Positions 44,990 through 53,042 of a stretch of 64,000 bases of DNA are shown here, in pieces. Both the position numbers and the translations under genes were made by a program. The stretch covers positions 10,152,866 through 10,216,865 of the forward strand of contig OZ024892.1 of NCBI GenBank assembly GCA_964017195.1, read 5' to 3'. The notes below the pieces were generated by a model. The model had not been told where the DNA came from, made no database searches, and saw only the letters and a list, made by a program, of their open reading frames with translations. This stretch comes from Siderastrea radians. Taxonomy: Eukaryota; Cnidaria; Anthozoa; Scleractinia; Rhizangiidae. Every line of letters begins with the position of its first letter. The stretch's first letter is position 1.

Positions 44990-46026
44990 CGTTCGTCCCC
45001 AATTCGTCGTTTTACGTGACGTTGATGAGTCATGCGAGTACCAAGGAGTTTCCGGGCAACAAAGCCCATCTGTTCCGAAACCGGTTGCCGAAACCCATTC
45101 GATTTATGGGACGCGGATGGATGGTGGGCATGGCGAGTTTATCCTTACCCACCATTCCGGTGGTGGCGGAAGAAGGAGGCGTGGCCGAATCCCATCCTCT
45201 GTTGTATGTACGATGGCACGAACGCGTGCATGACAAAGACGAGCAAGGGAACGATGTCTGGTGGCATCAACGTCGCGAACTCTTTACCTACGGCCGGGAT
45301 ATGAAAAAGGAATTGGCCTCGTCGACGGGATCGCACTTGTTTCATCAATTGATTTACCGTTACGAGCAAAACCGTGCCAAACAAACCCAACCCCTCAACA
45401 AATGGGCCGAGAACGATGGCGTCAAATTGTACCCGACCTTTGAATGGACCTCCGACGGGGATTTGGTGTTGAATACCGTCAATGTGGATTACAAACGACA
45501 AGTGGCCCGCGTGGAATGGGGTAGAACCTTGGCCTTGAGAATGGGATGGATTGAACAAGTGTCGACGGGAGTCTATCGATTGGGCCCCAATATCATCCAA
45601 GAATTTCATTCGGACACGATTCCTACCCCGTCGGATGTCCTGGATGGCAGCAATAAACCCGCCTTTTGGAAAGTGGATGGGGATTATATGAACTTGAGTA
45701 TGACCTGTAATTGGCGGTTTGTGAATTTGAACGCGACCTTTCGGCCCTCGTCGGAATTTCCCTCGGTGCGTCCTTTGCACGTGTATTGTGATGTCGGGAC
45801 TAGTAGTATGGTAGGGGGTCGCATCACGGATCTCTTACGAGAAATCAAGTACCAGCCCAAAGAAACCACGCACTTTGAACCGCGTCATATTCAATATGTC
45901 CCGGTACGCAATGAAGTGGTGGAAATCGTGGAAACGCAAATGGCCGAAATCAATGGGGATCTCGCCCAATTTGGCGAAGGGCATACCCTCCTGACCCTCC
46001 ACTTTAAAAGGGAGGTGGTGGTGTGA
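44986..46026 (+). CDS. Putative minor capsid/vertex protein, paralogue 1 (346 aa)
   Basis: Begins MTFVPNSSFYVTLMSHAST, followed by RNRLPKPIRFMGRGWMVGMA. This N-terminal pattern (SFYVTL, then F/R-LPKP, then GGW-VG) recurs in the next gene and in a fragment at 59050-59328. The C-terminal part has LHVYCDVGTSSMVGGRITDLLREI, a HIQYVPVRNEVVEIVE block and TLLTLHFKR, predicted mostly beta. I have seen this pattern as a recurrent companion of Polinton capsid genes in metazoan elements. A penton, minor capsid or spike role is inferred. Its start overlaps the integrase stop. Confidence 0.65.
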   Translation: MTFVPNSSFYVTLMSHASTKEFPGNKAHLFRNRLPKPIRFMGRGWMVGMASLSLPTIPVVAEEGGVAESHPLLYVRWHERVHDKDEQGNDVWWHQRRELFTYGRDMKKELASSTGSHLFHQLIYRYEQNRAKQTQPLNKWAENDGVKLYPTFEWTSDGDLVLNTVNVDYKRQVARVEWGRTLALRMGWIEQVSTGVYRLGPNIIQEFHSDTIPTPSDVLDGSNKPAFWKVDGDYMNLSMTCNWRFVNLNATFRPSSEFPSVRPLHVYCDVGTSSMVGGRITDLLREIKYQPKETTHFEPRHIQYVPVRNEVVEIVETQMAEINGDLAQFGEGHTLLTLHFKREVVV

Positions 46027-46037
46027 AGCAGACAAAG

Positions 46038-47090
46038 ATGTCGTTCTACGTGACGTTACCCAGTCATTCCAACCGACGGGAATTTCCCCACAACCAAGCC
46101 AATAACTTCAAGATTCGTCTACCGAAACCGTTGCAGTTATCCGGAGGGGGATGGCAAGTGGGGTTGAGTGCCATTTCCTTACCAGACACAGGGGTCAACA
46201 TTTTTAATCTGCTGCCAGCGGATCAGTTCGTGTTTGGGACCTCTTGTTACCGATTGACCCCCTCCGCGGGACGTGTGGTGAAAAGCTTCAATATGAAAAT
46301 GGAGGATTTGAAAGACGATTCTTCCATTGTGGATGGCGTGACCTTCATGAAAGCCTTTTTGCATTGGGTGAGACAACGTATGACCACTGCTTACCTGGGC
46401 TACTATGGCGCGCCGAATACGGAGAGGGGAAAGAAGACGTGTACGGCCTTTGAGTGGGACGGTGAGGATTTGGTGATGAACAATCGCAATATCACACGGT
46501 ACAAGTACCCTCTTCCATACAAAGACAACACGACGATCGTCGTCCCTCACTTGGCCATTCATCATCTCATGGCCGAAAAAATGGGATGGTTTAAAAAGAA
46601 CGACGCAGGAAACTATGCGTTTGGACCCAACTTGACCATGGAATTCCGTGATGAAAAGGTTCCCAACAATAGCGACATTGAATTGAGAAATAGCAAGAAT
46701 GTGCCGGAGTATTATCAAGTGAGCACAGATGGTGCTGGGACCACATGGATTTGGTTGAGTTTTAGTGTGAATTGGCGTTTCACCAACTTGAATGTGGCGT
46801 TTCGGGCGGTGGTGGGGGATCCCACGCGAACGCTCCACGTGTACTCGGACGTGGCAGGCAGCAGTGTCGTGGGCAATCGCGTGACCGATTTGTTGCGTGA
46901 AGTCCAGTACAAGCGACAAGGACGTGGTACCCTGTACTTTGAACCGTTGCACATTCAATACCTACCGCTTCGAAACGAGGTGGTGGAAATCATTCACGTT
47001 CAAGTGTCCGAAACGATTGGTAGAGGAGGCGACTTGGTCAAGTTTGGTGACGGCCATACCATTGTCACGTTACACTTCAAAAAGACATAA
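46038..47090 (+). CDS. Putative minor capsid/vertex protein, paralogue 2 (350 aa)
   Basis: ATG at 46038 begins MSFYVTLPSHSNRREFP. Alignable with the previous gene along its length: RLPKPLQLSGGGWQVGL, LHVYSDVAGSSVVGNRVTDL, HIQYLPLRNEVVEII and TIVTLHFKK. Two adjacent, diverged copies suggest distinct structural roles, for example two positions in the shell or a base and a fibre. No signal peptide or membrane span is seen. Confidence 0.68.
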   Translation: MSFYVTLPSHSNRREFPHNQANNFKIRLPKPLQLSGGGWQVGLSAISLPDTGVNIFNLLPADQFVFGTSCYRLTPSAGRVVKSFNMKMEDLKDDSSIVDGVTFMKAFLHWVRQRMTTAYLGYYGAPNTERGKKTCTAFEWDGEDLVMNNRNITRYKYPLPYKDNTTIVVPHLAIHHLMAEKMGWFKKNDAGNYAFGPNLTMEFRDEKVPNNSDIELRNSKNVPEYYQVSTDGAGTTWIWLSFSVNWRFTNLNVAFRAVVGDPTRTLHVYSDVAGSSVVGNRVTDLLREVQYKRQGRGTLYFEPLHIQYLPLRNEVVEIIHVQVSETIGRGGDLVKFGDGHTIVTLHFKKT

Positions 47091-47129
47091 AAAGAGAGAG
47101 AGACGAGAAGGAACTCCAAGTCAATCATC

Positions 47130-47360
47130 ATGCCTCCGAAACGACGACGACGACGACAACGACGCCGACGTCCCCAAGCGGGGGAAGGGATCAACGCCGT
47201 GATTGCCGGGATTCCTAAAGCCGCTTGGTCCATCACCAAAGGGATAGAAAAGTTAGCCAAAAAGAATGCCAGAAAATCGCATTTGAAACGCATGGAGGAA
47301 ATCCGACAAGGAAAACGAAAACGCTATGCGGGGGAATCGTTTACGTGCAGCCTCATGTGA
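47130..47360 (+). CDS. Small basic virion-type protein with protease site (76 aa)
   Basis: MPPKRRRRRQRRRRP, then QAGEG followed by an amphipathic INAVIAGIPKAAWSITKGIEKL. A poly-Arg head cut from an amphipathic tail by an adenain-type site (Q-x-G-x-G) resembles adenovirus core or membrane-lytic precursors. Not assigned to a family. Confidence 0.6.
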   Translation: MPPKRRRRRQRRRRPQAGEGINAVIAGIPKAAWSITKGIEKLAKKNARKSHLKRMEEIRQGKRKRYAGESFTCSLM

Positions 47361-47423
47361 GTATAAAAAGAGACGAGCCCCCTGTGAAAAACAACCAAAG
47401 GCATCCCTGGTGAAGAAGACACC

Positions 47424-47750
47424 ATGCGAGGAGGAAGTTTGACCCGATTTCGGACCGACGAGTGGTATGATCAACAAGGCAAAGGGTTGGCGACGGACCT
47501 GATGCGTGGGGGGTTGCAAGGTCTTATAAGGACGCGAAATCCTTTAAAAGTGCCTAGTAATATCAAGAGAGGCTTAACAACGGGGTTGACACGCGGGATC
47601 AAACGCAAAGCCGAAGACGCCCTTAAAAAGGAAATTACCAAACAAGCCAAGAAAGCGTTGAGTCATAAGAGCGTGAAAGACGCCGTGCGGGTGGCCAGTG
47701 TCTTATTTCCCAAACAAACCAAACGGGCGCGTGATATTTTGGGCGTGTGA
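47424..47750 (+). CDS. Small basic protein with three adenain-type sites (108 aa)
   Basis: MRGGS at the very start, QQGKG at about residues 17-21 and MRGGL at about 27-31 all match (M/L/I/N/Q)xGG-x or xGx-G. A Lys/Arg-rich helical tail with KRKAEDALKKEITKQAKK follows. A DNA-condensing or capsid-lining role is likely by analogy with adenovirus core proteins. Stop is next to the following gene's start. Confidence 0.62.
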   Translation: MRGGSLTRFRTDEWYDQQGKGLATDLMRGGLQGLIRTRNPLKVPSNIKRGLTTGLTRGIKRKAEDALKKEITKQAKKALSHKSVKDAVRVASVLFPKQTKRARDILGV

Positions 47751-47752
47751 AC

Positions 47753-47983
47753 ATGGAGCCCGTGCATTCACGACCTCGACGCATTCGCAGTAATCGAGGG
47801 TTGACTCAATGGGGTGGCCTGTATCCGTTTTGGAAACTGATGCGACGACAACGTGGCGGTTGGTTGAGTCCCGAGGTGATGCGACTGCCCGGGTTTGATT
47901 TGAGACAACGCTTAGCACGACGACGGTATAAAAACCCCTCACGGCGACGACGTACCACCACTCGACGACGACGACGACGTTAA
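47753..47983 (+). CDS. Arg-rich core-like protein (76 aa)
   Basis: ATG at 47753. It contains QWGGL and QRGGW motifs and ends in a run of RRRRTTTRRRRRR-type codons. Extremely basic, so nucleic-acid binding is likely. It sits 3 bases before the major capsid start. Confidence 0.6.
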   Translation: MEPVHSRPRRIRSNRGLTQWGGLYPFWKLMRRQRGGWLSPEVMRLPGFDLRQRLARRRYKNPSRRRRTTTRRRRRR

Positions 47984-47986
47984 ACA

Positions 47987-49387
47987 ATGGCTGACGTGAG
48001 TACACAAACCGCCCCGGCTCACCCACGTTCCGAAGGGGCCGTCAACCCGGCGTTACGGATTTTCAAGGTGCCCCCGACCGACATTAGCATCAATGCCTAT
48101 CGCATGGTCACCATCCAACCCACCACCACGGGTATCAATCCCATGGAATTCATCATTCCGGGGTTGGACGATTTTGTGGATTTGGGACGCAGTTACTTTA
48201 CCATGGAATTGAGATTGAAGAAAAGTAACAATGGCAACTTGGTGGCCGATGAGAACTTGTGGCCCGTCAACAATTTGGCCCATTCCATCATCAAACAAAT
48301 TGACTTGCAATTGAATGGCACGTTGATCAGCCCTCAATCCGACACCTATCATTACAAAGCGTACTTGGAAAGCTTACTGAATTTTGACCGAGAAGATGGC
48401 AAGACCGTGTTAGGGCCCCAAGGATGGTTCAATCAAGTGGATTTCCCGCCCCAATGGACTGCTGCCAACGTAGACTTTGGTACCCCTAATGCAGCCTGGA
48501 CCAATCTCCCTGCCAATCACAAAGGAGCCTTGGCCGCCATGGTCGCCGAAACCGCCAAGTATGCAGGAGGCGTCACCCACAGTCTGGTGTTTACCCCCCA
48601 CTTGGAAGTGTTTCATACTGGCAAACTGTTAGTGCCTGGCATCGAAATCAAGATGAAATTTCATTTCAATAGCCCGGCCCTGTTTTTCAATGGAGTGGCT
48701 CTGGCAGGTCGATTGATGGAAGGCGATGTGAAACTACGGTTTCATCTCTGCCAACTGCGTTTGAATGACGCCATCTACCAGAGTATATCTGCCAAAAGAC
48801 ACAATGAAGGCCAAGTGGCATCTTACCCCACCGTCCGCAGTGAAATCCGGACCTTCACCATGCAAAACAACCTGGTCCGCTTTGATATCCCCAACCTGTT
48901 TCAAAACAGAATACCGGACCGATTGATTGTGGGGTTGTTGGACAGCCGCGCCTTCAATGGAGATGTGACCCGAGATCCGTTCTGTTTCCAGAAATTTGGA
49001 CTGACGTCCATTAAACAGATTGTCAAAGGCGAAGAATACCCTTATGAAACCCTGCAGTTAGTGCACAACAATGGCAGCCGAGATAACTTGGGGTACTTCC
49101 GGTTTCTGCAAGCCAGTGGGGCTTGGTGTAAAAAGAAAGGCAATATGGTAGAACTAGGAGATTGGGGCCAAGCGAAAAATTGTACCTTGTACATGTTTGA
49201 CAATGTGGCCAATGGCTGTGCTGACAGTCAAAACCTCAACCCCAAGCAAAGTGGAGATTTACAATTGGTCTTGGAATTTGGAGCCGCCCCCGCTATCAAT
49301 ATAACCGTGCTCGTCTATGGAGAATTTGAGAACTTGCTGGAGATTGACCAGAACGGAGCCGTGTTGTACAACATTTACCAACACTAA
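47987..49387 (+). CDS. Major capsid protein (double jelly-roll type), 466 aa
   Basis: Recognised by the Polinton capsid signature in the first third: IFKVPPTDISINAYR, GLDDFVDLGRSYFTMELRLKK, then NNLAHSIIKQIDLQLNGTLI and YHYKAYLESLLNFD. The middle has HTGKLLVPGIEIKMKFHFN, the end LVLEFGAAPAINITVLVYGE. The protein forms the hexon-like trimer of an icosahedral shell. Slightly shorter than many family members (often above 500 residues). The frame is intact. It lies directly before the protease and packaging ATPase, the usual morphogenesis cluster. Confidence 0.9.
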   Translation: MADVSTQTAPAHPRSEGAVNPALRIFKVPPTDISINAYRMVTIQPTTTGINPMEFIIPGLDDFVDLGRSYFTMELRLKKSNNGNLVADENLWPVNNLAHSIIKQIDLQLNGTLISPQSDTYHYKAYLESLLNFDREDGKTVLGPQGWFNQVDFPPQWTAANVDFGTPNAAWTNLPANHKGALAAMVAETAKYAGGVTHSLVFTPHLEVFHTGKLLVPGIEIKMKFHFNSPALFFNGVALAGRLMEGDVKLRFHLCQLRLNDAIYQSISAKRHNEGQVASYPTVRSEIRTFTMQNNLVRFDIPNLFQNRIPDRLIVGLLDSRAFNGDVTRDPFCFQKFGLTSIKQIVKGEEYPYETLQLVHNNGSRDNLGYFRFLQASGAWCKKKGNMVELGDWGQAKNCTLYMFDNVANGCADSQNLNPKQSGDLQLVLEFGAAPAINITVLVYGEFENLLEIDQNGAVLYNIYQH

Positions 49388-49391
49388 AGAA

Positions 49392-49931
49392 ATGGAGCAC
49401 GTGGCCTTGAATAATGTGCAGTTGGATTATTTAGCTCGCGACGACCCCCACTTGAAGCCTGTCTTTTACGGAACGGTGGCCTGTGATCGTTTACCCAAGA
49501 AGCCTGTCAAGACCCCACCCCAAGGCTACATTGTCAACACCGACCCGCACGATCAACCCGGACAACATTGGTTAGGGGTGTGGACCGAGGGAAACGTGTG
49601 TGAAATCCTCGACAGTTATGCCTTGCCCATGGACACGTACGTGCAAGCCGCCCCGTTCCAAGACTGGATGGTGAAACATTGGAAGTATGTGGTGACCAAT
49701 GGCAAGTCCCTCCAAGCCATTTCAAGCAAGAGTTGTGGGGATTACGCCTTGTTGTACTTGAAAGCCAAAGCCCGTGGACGGACCTTGCAAGACTTTTTAA
49801 ATGAGTTTTCGGATCATGATTATGTAAGCAATGACCATCAAGCCGGTCAACGCGTTCAACAATTGATTGTAGGCCAAGAAGCCAGATGGTATCAACTTTG
49901 TTGTCATCCGTATCATCAACGGAATGATTAA
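49392..49931 (+). CDS. Adenain-like cysteine protease, 179 aa
   Basis: ATG at 49392, five bases after the capsid stop. The catalytic order fits the adenovirus protease family (C5): His59 in GQHWLGVW, an acidic residue at 74 in EILDSYALP, and Cys115 in SKSCGDYALLYL. Q108 nearby could help form the oxyanion hole. It would cut virion precursors at (M/L/I/N/Q)xGx-G or xGG-x, and such sites are abundant in the small basic proteins of this element. An AATAAA at 49931-49936 overlaps its end. Confidence 0.92.
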   Translation: MEHVALNNVQLDYLARDDPHLKPVFYGTVACDRLPKKPVKTPPQGYIVNTDPHDQPGQHWLGVWTEGNVCEILDSYALPMDTYVQAAPFQDWMVKHWKYVVTNGKSLQAISSKSCGDYALLYLKAKARGRTLQDFLNEFSDHDYVSNDHQAGQRVQQLIVGQEARWYQLCCHPYHQRND

Positions 49932-49959
49932 ATAAAATTCGTTGGAAAACAAGTGTGTC

Positions 49960-50050
49960 GGAGTCGTAGCTCAGTCGGTAGAGCCTTTGGATCCCCCGAA
50001 AAAACAGGTGTAGGGGGGATCGCGCGTGGGTTCGAGTCCCACCGATTCCA
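49960..50050 (+). tRNA. tRNA-like gene with enlarged anticodon hairpin
   Basis: Acceptor GGAGTCG (49960-49966) pairs with CGATTCC (50043-50049), seven pairs with one G-U. The D arm GCTC-AGTCGGTA-GAGC and T arm GTGGG-TTCGAGT-CCCAC are perfect and carry good Pol III A and B boxes. Between them are 41 bases instead of about 23. Most form a hairpin GATCCCCC/GGGGGATC with a 16-base loop that lacks a normal anticodon loop. GTA preceded by T occurs in the loop, so an odd intron-bearing tRNA-Tyr is one reading. It is followed by a T run (50063-50070) that could terminate Pol III. It lies between protease and ATPase. Confidence 0.75.
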
Positions 50051-50075
50051 ATAAAAAGGTGCCTTTTTTTTCTAA

Positions 50076-50747
50076 ATGGGTAGTATCATCATCATGCAAA
50101 CGGGGAAACCGTTTCGTTTTCATACTCCCTCCTCTATCTTGGTGGTGGGACCGTCGGGATGTGGCAAAACGGTGTTTACGGAAAAACTCTTGGTAGACAA
50201 CCCCGAGTTGTTTGACACCCCACCGACCCAAGTGCATTATTGTTATGGCGCGTGGCAAGATCGATTTCGAGGCATGCAAGATCATGGGGTGGTGTTTCAC
50301 GAAGGGATTCCCGATCATGACGCCTTGGTCCAATGGTTTCCTCAAGGACAGGGGGTCCTGGTCTTGGATGATTTAATGGATGAAGGGAGCCACGATAAAC
50401 GCGTGTTGGATTTATTCACCAAACATTCCCATCATCAAGGAGTGACGGTGCTCTACTTGTGCCAAGACATGTTTCCCGCGGGGCGCTATGCCAAAAGTAT
50501 TTCCCGCAATGCGCATTACATTGTGGCGTTCAAGAATCCCCGGGATCAATTAGGGGTACGCAATGTCATGCTGCAATCGTTTCCGACCACTTGGAAAGAC
50601 ACCTTGGAGACGTTTCATCAAGCCACCACGCGCCCCTATGGCTATTTGATGTTAGATTTACATCCCGCCTCCTCCGATCAACAACGTGTGTTGAGTCACC
50701 TGTTAAAAGACGAAGGATGGACACGCACCTATCAAAAGCGCCTATAA
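50076..50747 (+). CDS. Packaging ATPase (A32/FtsK-HerA type), 223 aa
   Basis: Walker A GPSGCGKT at residues 25-32, Walker B VLVLDDL with Asp98-Asp99. A sensor-like VLYLCQDMFP near 128 and SRNAHYIVAFKNPRD, typical of Polinton/NCLDV packaging ATPases, follow. It drives genome entry into the capsid. Length is normal for the family (about 220-260). Intact. Confidence 0.93.
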   Translation: MGSIIIMQTGKPFRFHTPSSILVVGPSGCGKTVFTEKLLVDNPELFDTPPTQVHYCYGAWQDRFRGMQDHGVVFHEGIPDHDALVQWFPQGQGVLVLDDLMDEGSHDKRVLDLFTKHSHHQGVTVLYLCQDMFPAGRYAKSISRNAHYIVAFKNPRDQLGVRNVMLQSFPTTWKDTLETFHQATTRPYGYLMLDLHPASSDQQRVLSHLLKDEGWTRTYQKRL

Positions 50748-50787
50748 AGGCACGACACCCCCTTTGGAACCGGAAAAAAGAGTGAGC

Positions 50788-51663
50788 ATGGCCGATGACC
50801 GTCAACCTCCGCAATCGTACGATACCACGACCCCTGCGGGTGTGGGGGCGTCCAGCAGCAATCAAATGTCCATAAGTGCCTTCCAAGATTTGTATATGAC
50901 GGGAGACGAAGGTCTTCTCGACGCGGCCATGGAGGAAATTCACCCCGATGCCCTCAGTGAGTTTTTGAGAAGTCTCCCCTCTCCCAACACCGTCGCGGGT
51001 TGGCCCGATGTAGATGGGGCACCCCCTGCACAGGCCTCTTCCCCCGCGGGGGTAGGAAGTCGAGCATCCCATTCACCCTCATTCCATAGCCCCCAGACCA
51101 CCCCGCAGTCTTCTGGGGCTCGAACGCCTGCGACGCCTCCTAGCGTACCCCGGGCGGGTGTTCGAGCAGCCGCGGGGGCTGGGGGTAATGGTGGTGGACG
51201 TGGTGGAGGTGATGGTAGGGGACGCCGGGGACCCAGGACTAGAGGGGGACGTGGCGGTGGACGTGGCGGCGGACGTGGTGGTGGTGGTGGTGCTGGTGGT
51301 GGTGGTGCTGGTGGTGGTGCTGGTGGTGGTGCTGGTGGTGGTGCTGGTGGTGGAGGAGGTGGTGCTGGTGGTGGAGGAGGTGGTGGTGGTGGTGGTGGAC
51401 GACGGGGGCGCCGACGCCGACGCCTTTTCCCCACTTCACCTGCCTCCAGCACTCCTGGATCGTCTGGGGGGTCTGGTAGACAACCTCGTACCTTGCGTCA
51501 AGCCGATTTACAACGACGTTTACGCATGCTATTACAAGATCAAGAACAATTGGCCCAAGGACGGGAAATTGCTAATGTGACCATGACCAATAGCATTGTG
51601 ACCAGTTATAAACAAGGAGGCGCCCCGAGCGTACAAACCTCGTCGTCCCGGGTCTCGCCGTGA
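50788..51663 (+). CDS. Gly-rich low-complexity protein, 291 aa
   Basis: ATG 50788 chosen over an in-frame TTG. An acidic/Ser-Pro N-terminal third (DEGLLDAAMEEIHPDALSEF) is followed by a long Gly/Arg then Gly/Ala tract (about residues 130-215) built from GGTGGTGGTGCT repeats. Then come RRGRRRRR and a C-terminal helix (QADLQRRLRMLLQDQEQLAQ). RGG-type tracts bind nucleic acid and promote condensates. The tract is encoded by a slippage-prone repeat, so its length may vary between copies. Function unknown. Confidence 0.6.
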   Translation: MADDRQPPQSYDTTTPAGVGASSSNQMSISAFQDLYMTGDEGLLDAAMEEIHPDALSEFLRSLPSPNTVAGWPDVDGAPPAQASSPAGVGSRASHSPSFHSPQTTPQSSGARTPATPPSVPRAGVRAAAGAGGNGGGRGGGDGRGRRGPRTRGGRGGGRGGGRGGGGGAGGGGAGGGAGGGAGGGAGGGGGGAGGGGGGGGGGGRRGRRRRRLFPTSPASSTPGSSGGSGRQPRTLRQADLQRRLRMLLQDQEQLAQGREIANVTMTNSIVTSYKQGGAPSVQTSSSRVSP

Positions 51664-51665
51664 GG

Positions 51666-52349
51666 ATGAAAACCGTCGTGTCGTTATTGAATGGATCTCG
51701 ACGTCCTGGCATCCCCTTCCCACCGGAATTATTACAACGGATGGATTCCTTGTATGCCTTTTACCATCAACAATGGTGGTGTTATCGAAAAATGTTGAAT
51801 CATTACAAGTGGATCAATGCCTTGTTCAATGGTCTGGCGTTACTCCTGATGGCCGCGGGCATGATTGCCGGTCCCCTGTTGGACAACAGCACGTTGGTAG
51901 CCTGTTTGGCGGCGGTGGGCACCGTGGTCAAAGGATGGAATGATTTTAAACAATATCGATTTAAAGTGACCATGAGCCGGTTTGCGTTTACCACCTATGC
52001 CAAAGCCTTGACCGAATTGAAAACCTATGTGAGGGGTGTCCCCTTGGAGGACCTGGAAGGATTTTTAATCAAGATGCAAACGTTGGATGACACCATTGTG
52101 GATTTCACCCCTCCGTTACCCAAACGATGCGTGCAAGATTACCATGGTCATTTTGTGTACCATCCCGTGGAAGCCCTATGCTATGTAGACGGATGTCCTC
52201 GTCCCTTGAAACCCAAAGACTACTGGATCCATAAAAAGCCGCTCCCTCCCAGTCCCACACTCTTAGAACCATGGCCCCCCGAAGAAGACGGACAAAAAGA
52301 AAAAGAAGAACCCAGCAAGGAGAAGGCATACCTTGGCTCGTCGACGTGA
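51666..52349 (+). CDS. Two-helix membrane protein, 227 aa (SLATT-like topology)
   Basis: ATG 51666 sits 3 bases after the previous stop. Aromatic-rich segment FYHQQWWCYRKMLNHYKWIN leads into a hydrophobic helix (about 51-70), a short loop (LLDNS), a second hydrophobic helix (about 75-90), and then a long amphipathic helix (RFAFTTYAKALTELKTYV). This two-helix plus long cytoplasmic helix layout resembles SLATT effector proteins that partner SLOG sensors in bacterial conflict systems. The likeness is topological only. The Pro-rich tail overlaps the next gene by 79 bases. Confidence 0.6.
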   Translation: MKTVVSLLNGSRRPGIPFPPELLQRMDSLYAFYHQQWWCYRKMLNHYKWINALFNGLALLLMAAGMIAGPLLDNSTLVACLAAVGTVVKGWNDFKQYRFKVTMSRFAFTTYAKALTELKTYVRGVPLEDLEGFLIKMQTLDDTIVDFTPPLPKRCVQDYHGHFVYHPVEALCYVDGCPRPLKPKDYWIHKKPLPPSPTLLEPWPPEEDGQKEKEEPSKEKAYLGSST

Positions 52350-52549
52350 AAAAGGGGTATGACATCACAAGTGATTTGGTCAAAGCCTTGAAAAAACCGC
52401 AAATGAGTGCTACCCAAGGGAGAAAGATGGTATCGGGGTACAAACAACAATATCAAGCGTATAAAAGACGAGGGGGTACCAAAGGGTACAACAGTTGGTT
52501 GATCGACAAAGGCTATGCCAAAAAAGCTAACAAGTGCTGTATCCAATGA
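52271..52549 (+). CDS. Small basic protein with QQGEG site (92 aa), overlapping the previous gene
   Basis: MAPRRRRTKRKRRTQ then QGEGIPWLVDVKKGYDI. A basic head, an adenain-type site at residues 15-19, and a Tyr/Lys-rich tail ending NKCCIQ. It starts 79 bases inside the membrane-protein gene in a different frame and ends with ATGA, overlapping the next start. Confidence 0.6.
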   Translation: MAPRRRRTKRKRRTQQGEGIPWLVDVKKGYDITSDLVKALKKPQMSATQGRKMVSGYKQQYQAYKRRGGTKGYNSWLIDKGYAKKANKCCIQ

Positions 52550-52878
52550 AACGTCTTCGACGTCAACGCAGAAAAAGGAAACAACGAGGAGGAGCTTTAA
52601 TGCGTCGCAAACCCCGTTTGGTGGATAAAATTGCCCATGGCATGAGTATGTTTCTCTCAGGCCCTGCGCCGGGGTTTGGACTGGCTTTAGGCAAATTAGG
52701 CGGGCAAGCCTTAAAAGGCATTACCGATAATGTACAACATTACCGCCGACGACAACGAGGTGGGGGTTGGTGGTCCGATTTGAAACGCAATACCCGTCAA
52801 GGCTATAAAGAGACGCAAGACCTCATCAAACAAAACAAAGCCCTTCAACGTGTCTTGTCGCACTCATGGTATCCTTGA
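52546..52878 (+). CDS. Basic protein with two QRGG sites (110 aa)
   Basis: ATG 52546 (inside the ATGA overlap). MKRLRRQRRKRKQRGGAL and later RRRQRGGGWWSDL give two candidate protease sites. Between them is a hydrophobic Gly-rich stretch (MSMFLSGPAPGFGLALGKLG) that could be membrane-active. The pattern fits an adenovirus-like membrane-lytic or cement precursor. Confidence 0.6.
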   Translation: MKRLRRQRRKRKQRGGALMRRKPRLVDKIAHGMSMFLSGPAPGFGLALGKLGGQALKGITDNVQHYRRRQRGGGWWSDLKRNTRQGYKETQDLIKQNKALQRVLSHSWYP

Positions 52879-53039
52879 AGAGAAGACGCCGACGACGACG
52901 ACGTCAACGCGGTGGTTTTTTAAATCTATTGGTCCCTGCCCTGACGGGATTGGGGAAAGCCGTGGCCTTGGAAACGGATAAACGTATAAAACGCACGATT
53001 CAAAAAGCCAATCAACGCTATCGTCGCCGTCACCGATAA
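52866..53039 (+). CDS. Arg-rich mini protein with QRGG site (57 aa)
   Basis: Short reading frame: MVSLKRRRRRRRQRGG, then FLNLLVPALTGLGKAVALET and a basic tail ending RYRRRHR. A poly-Arg head, cleavage site and amphipathic helix repeat the arrangement of neighbouring genes. It overlaps the previous stop by 13 bases and ends 3 bases before the next ATG. Confidence 0.55.
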   Translation: MVSLKRRRRRRRRQRGGFLNLLVPALTGLGKAVALETDKRIKRTIQKANQRYRRRHR

Positions 53040-53042
53040 ACG

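Noticed and set aside
45145..46958. Antisense frames of 211 and 259 codons over the capsid-associated paralogues
   Set aside because: Shadow frames caused by codon bias of the higher-GC plus-strand genes; no motifs.
50940..51452. Pro-rich, His-rich and Val-rich frames over the Gly-rich gene
   Set aside because: They are other-frame readings of the GGT/GCT repeat. The plus-strand Gly-rich frame fits the gene order and spacing.
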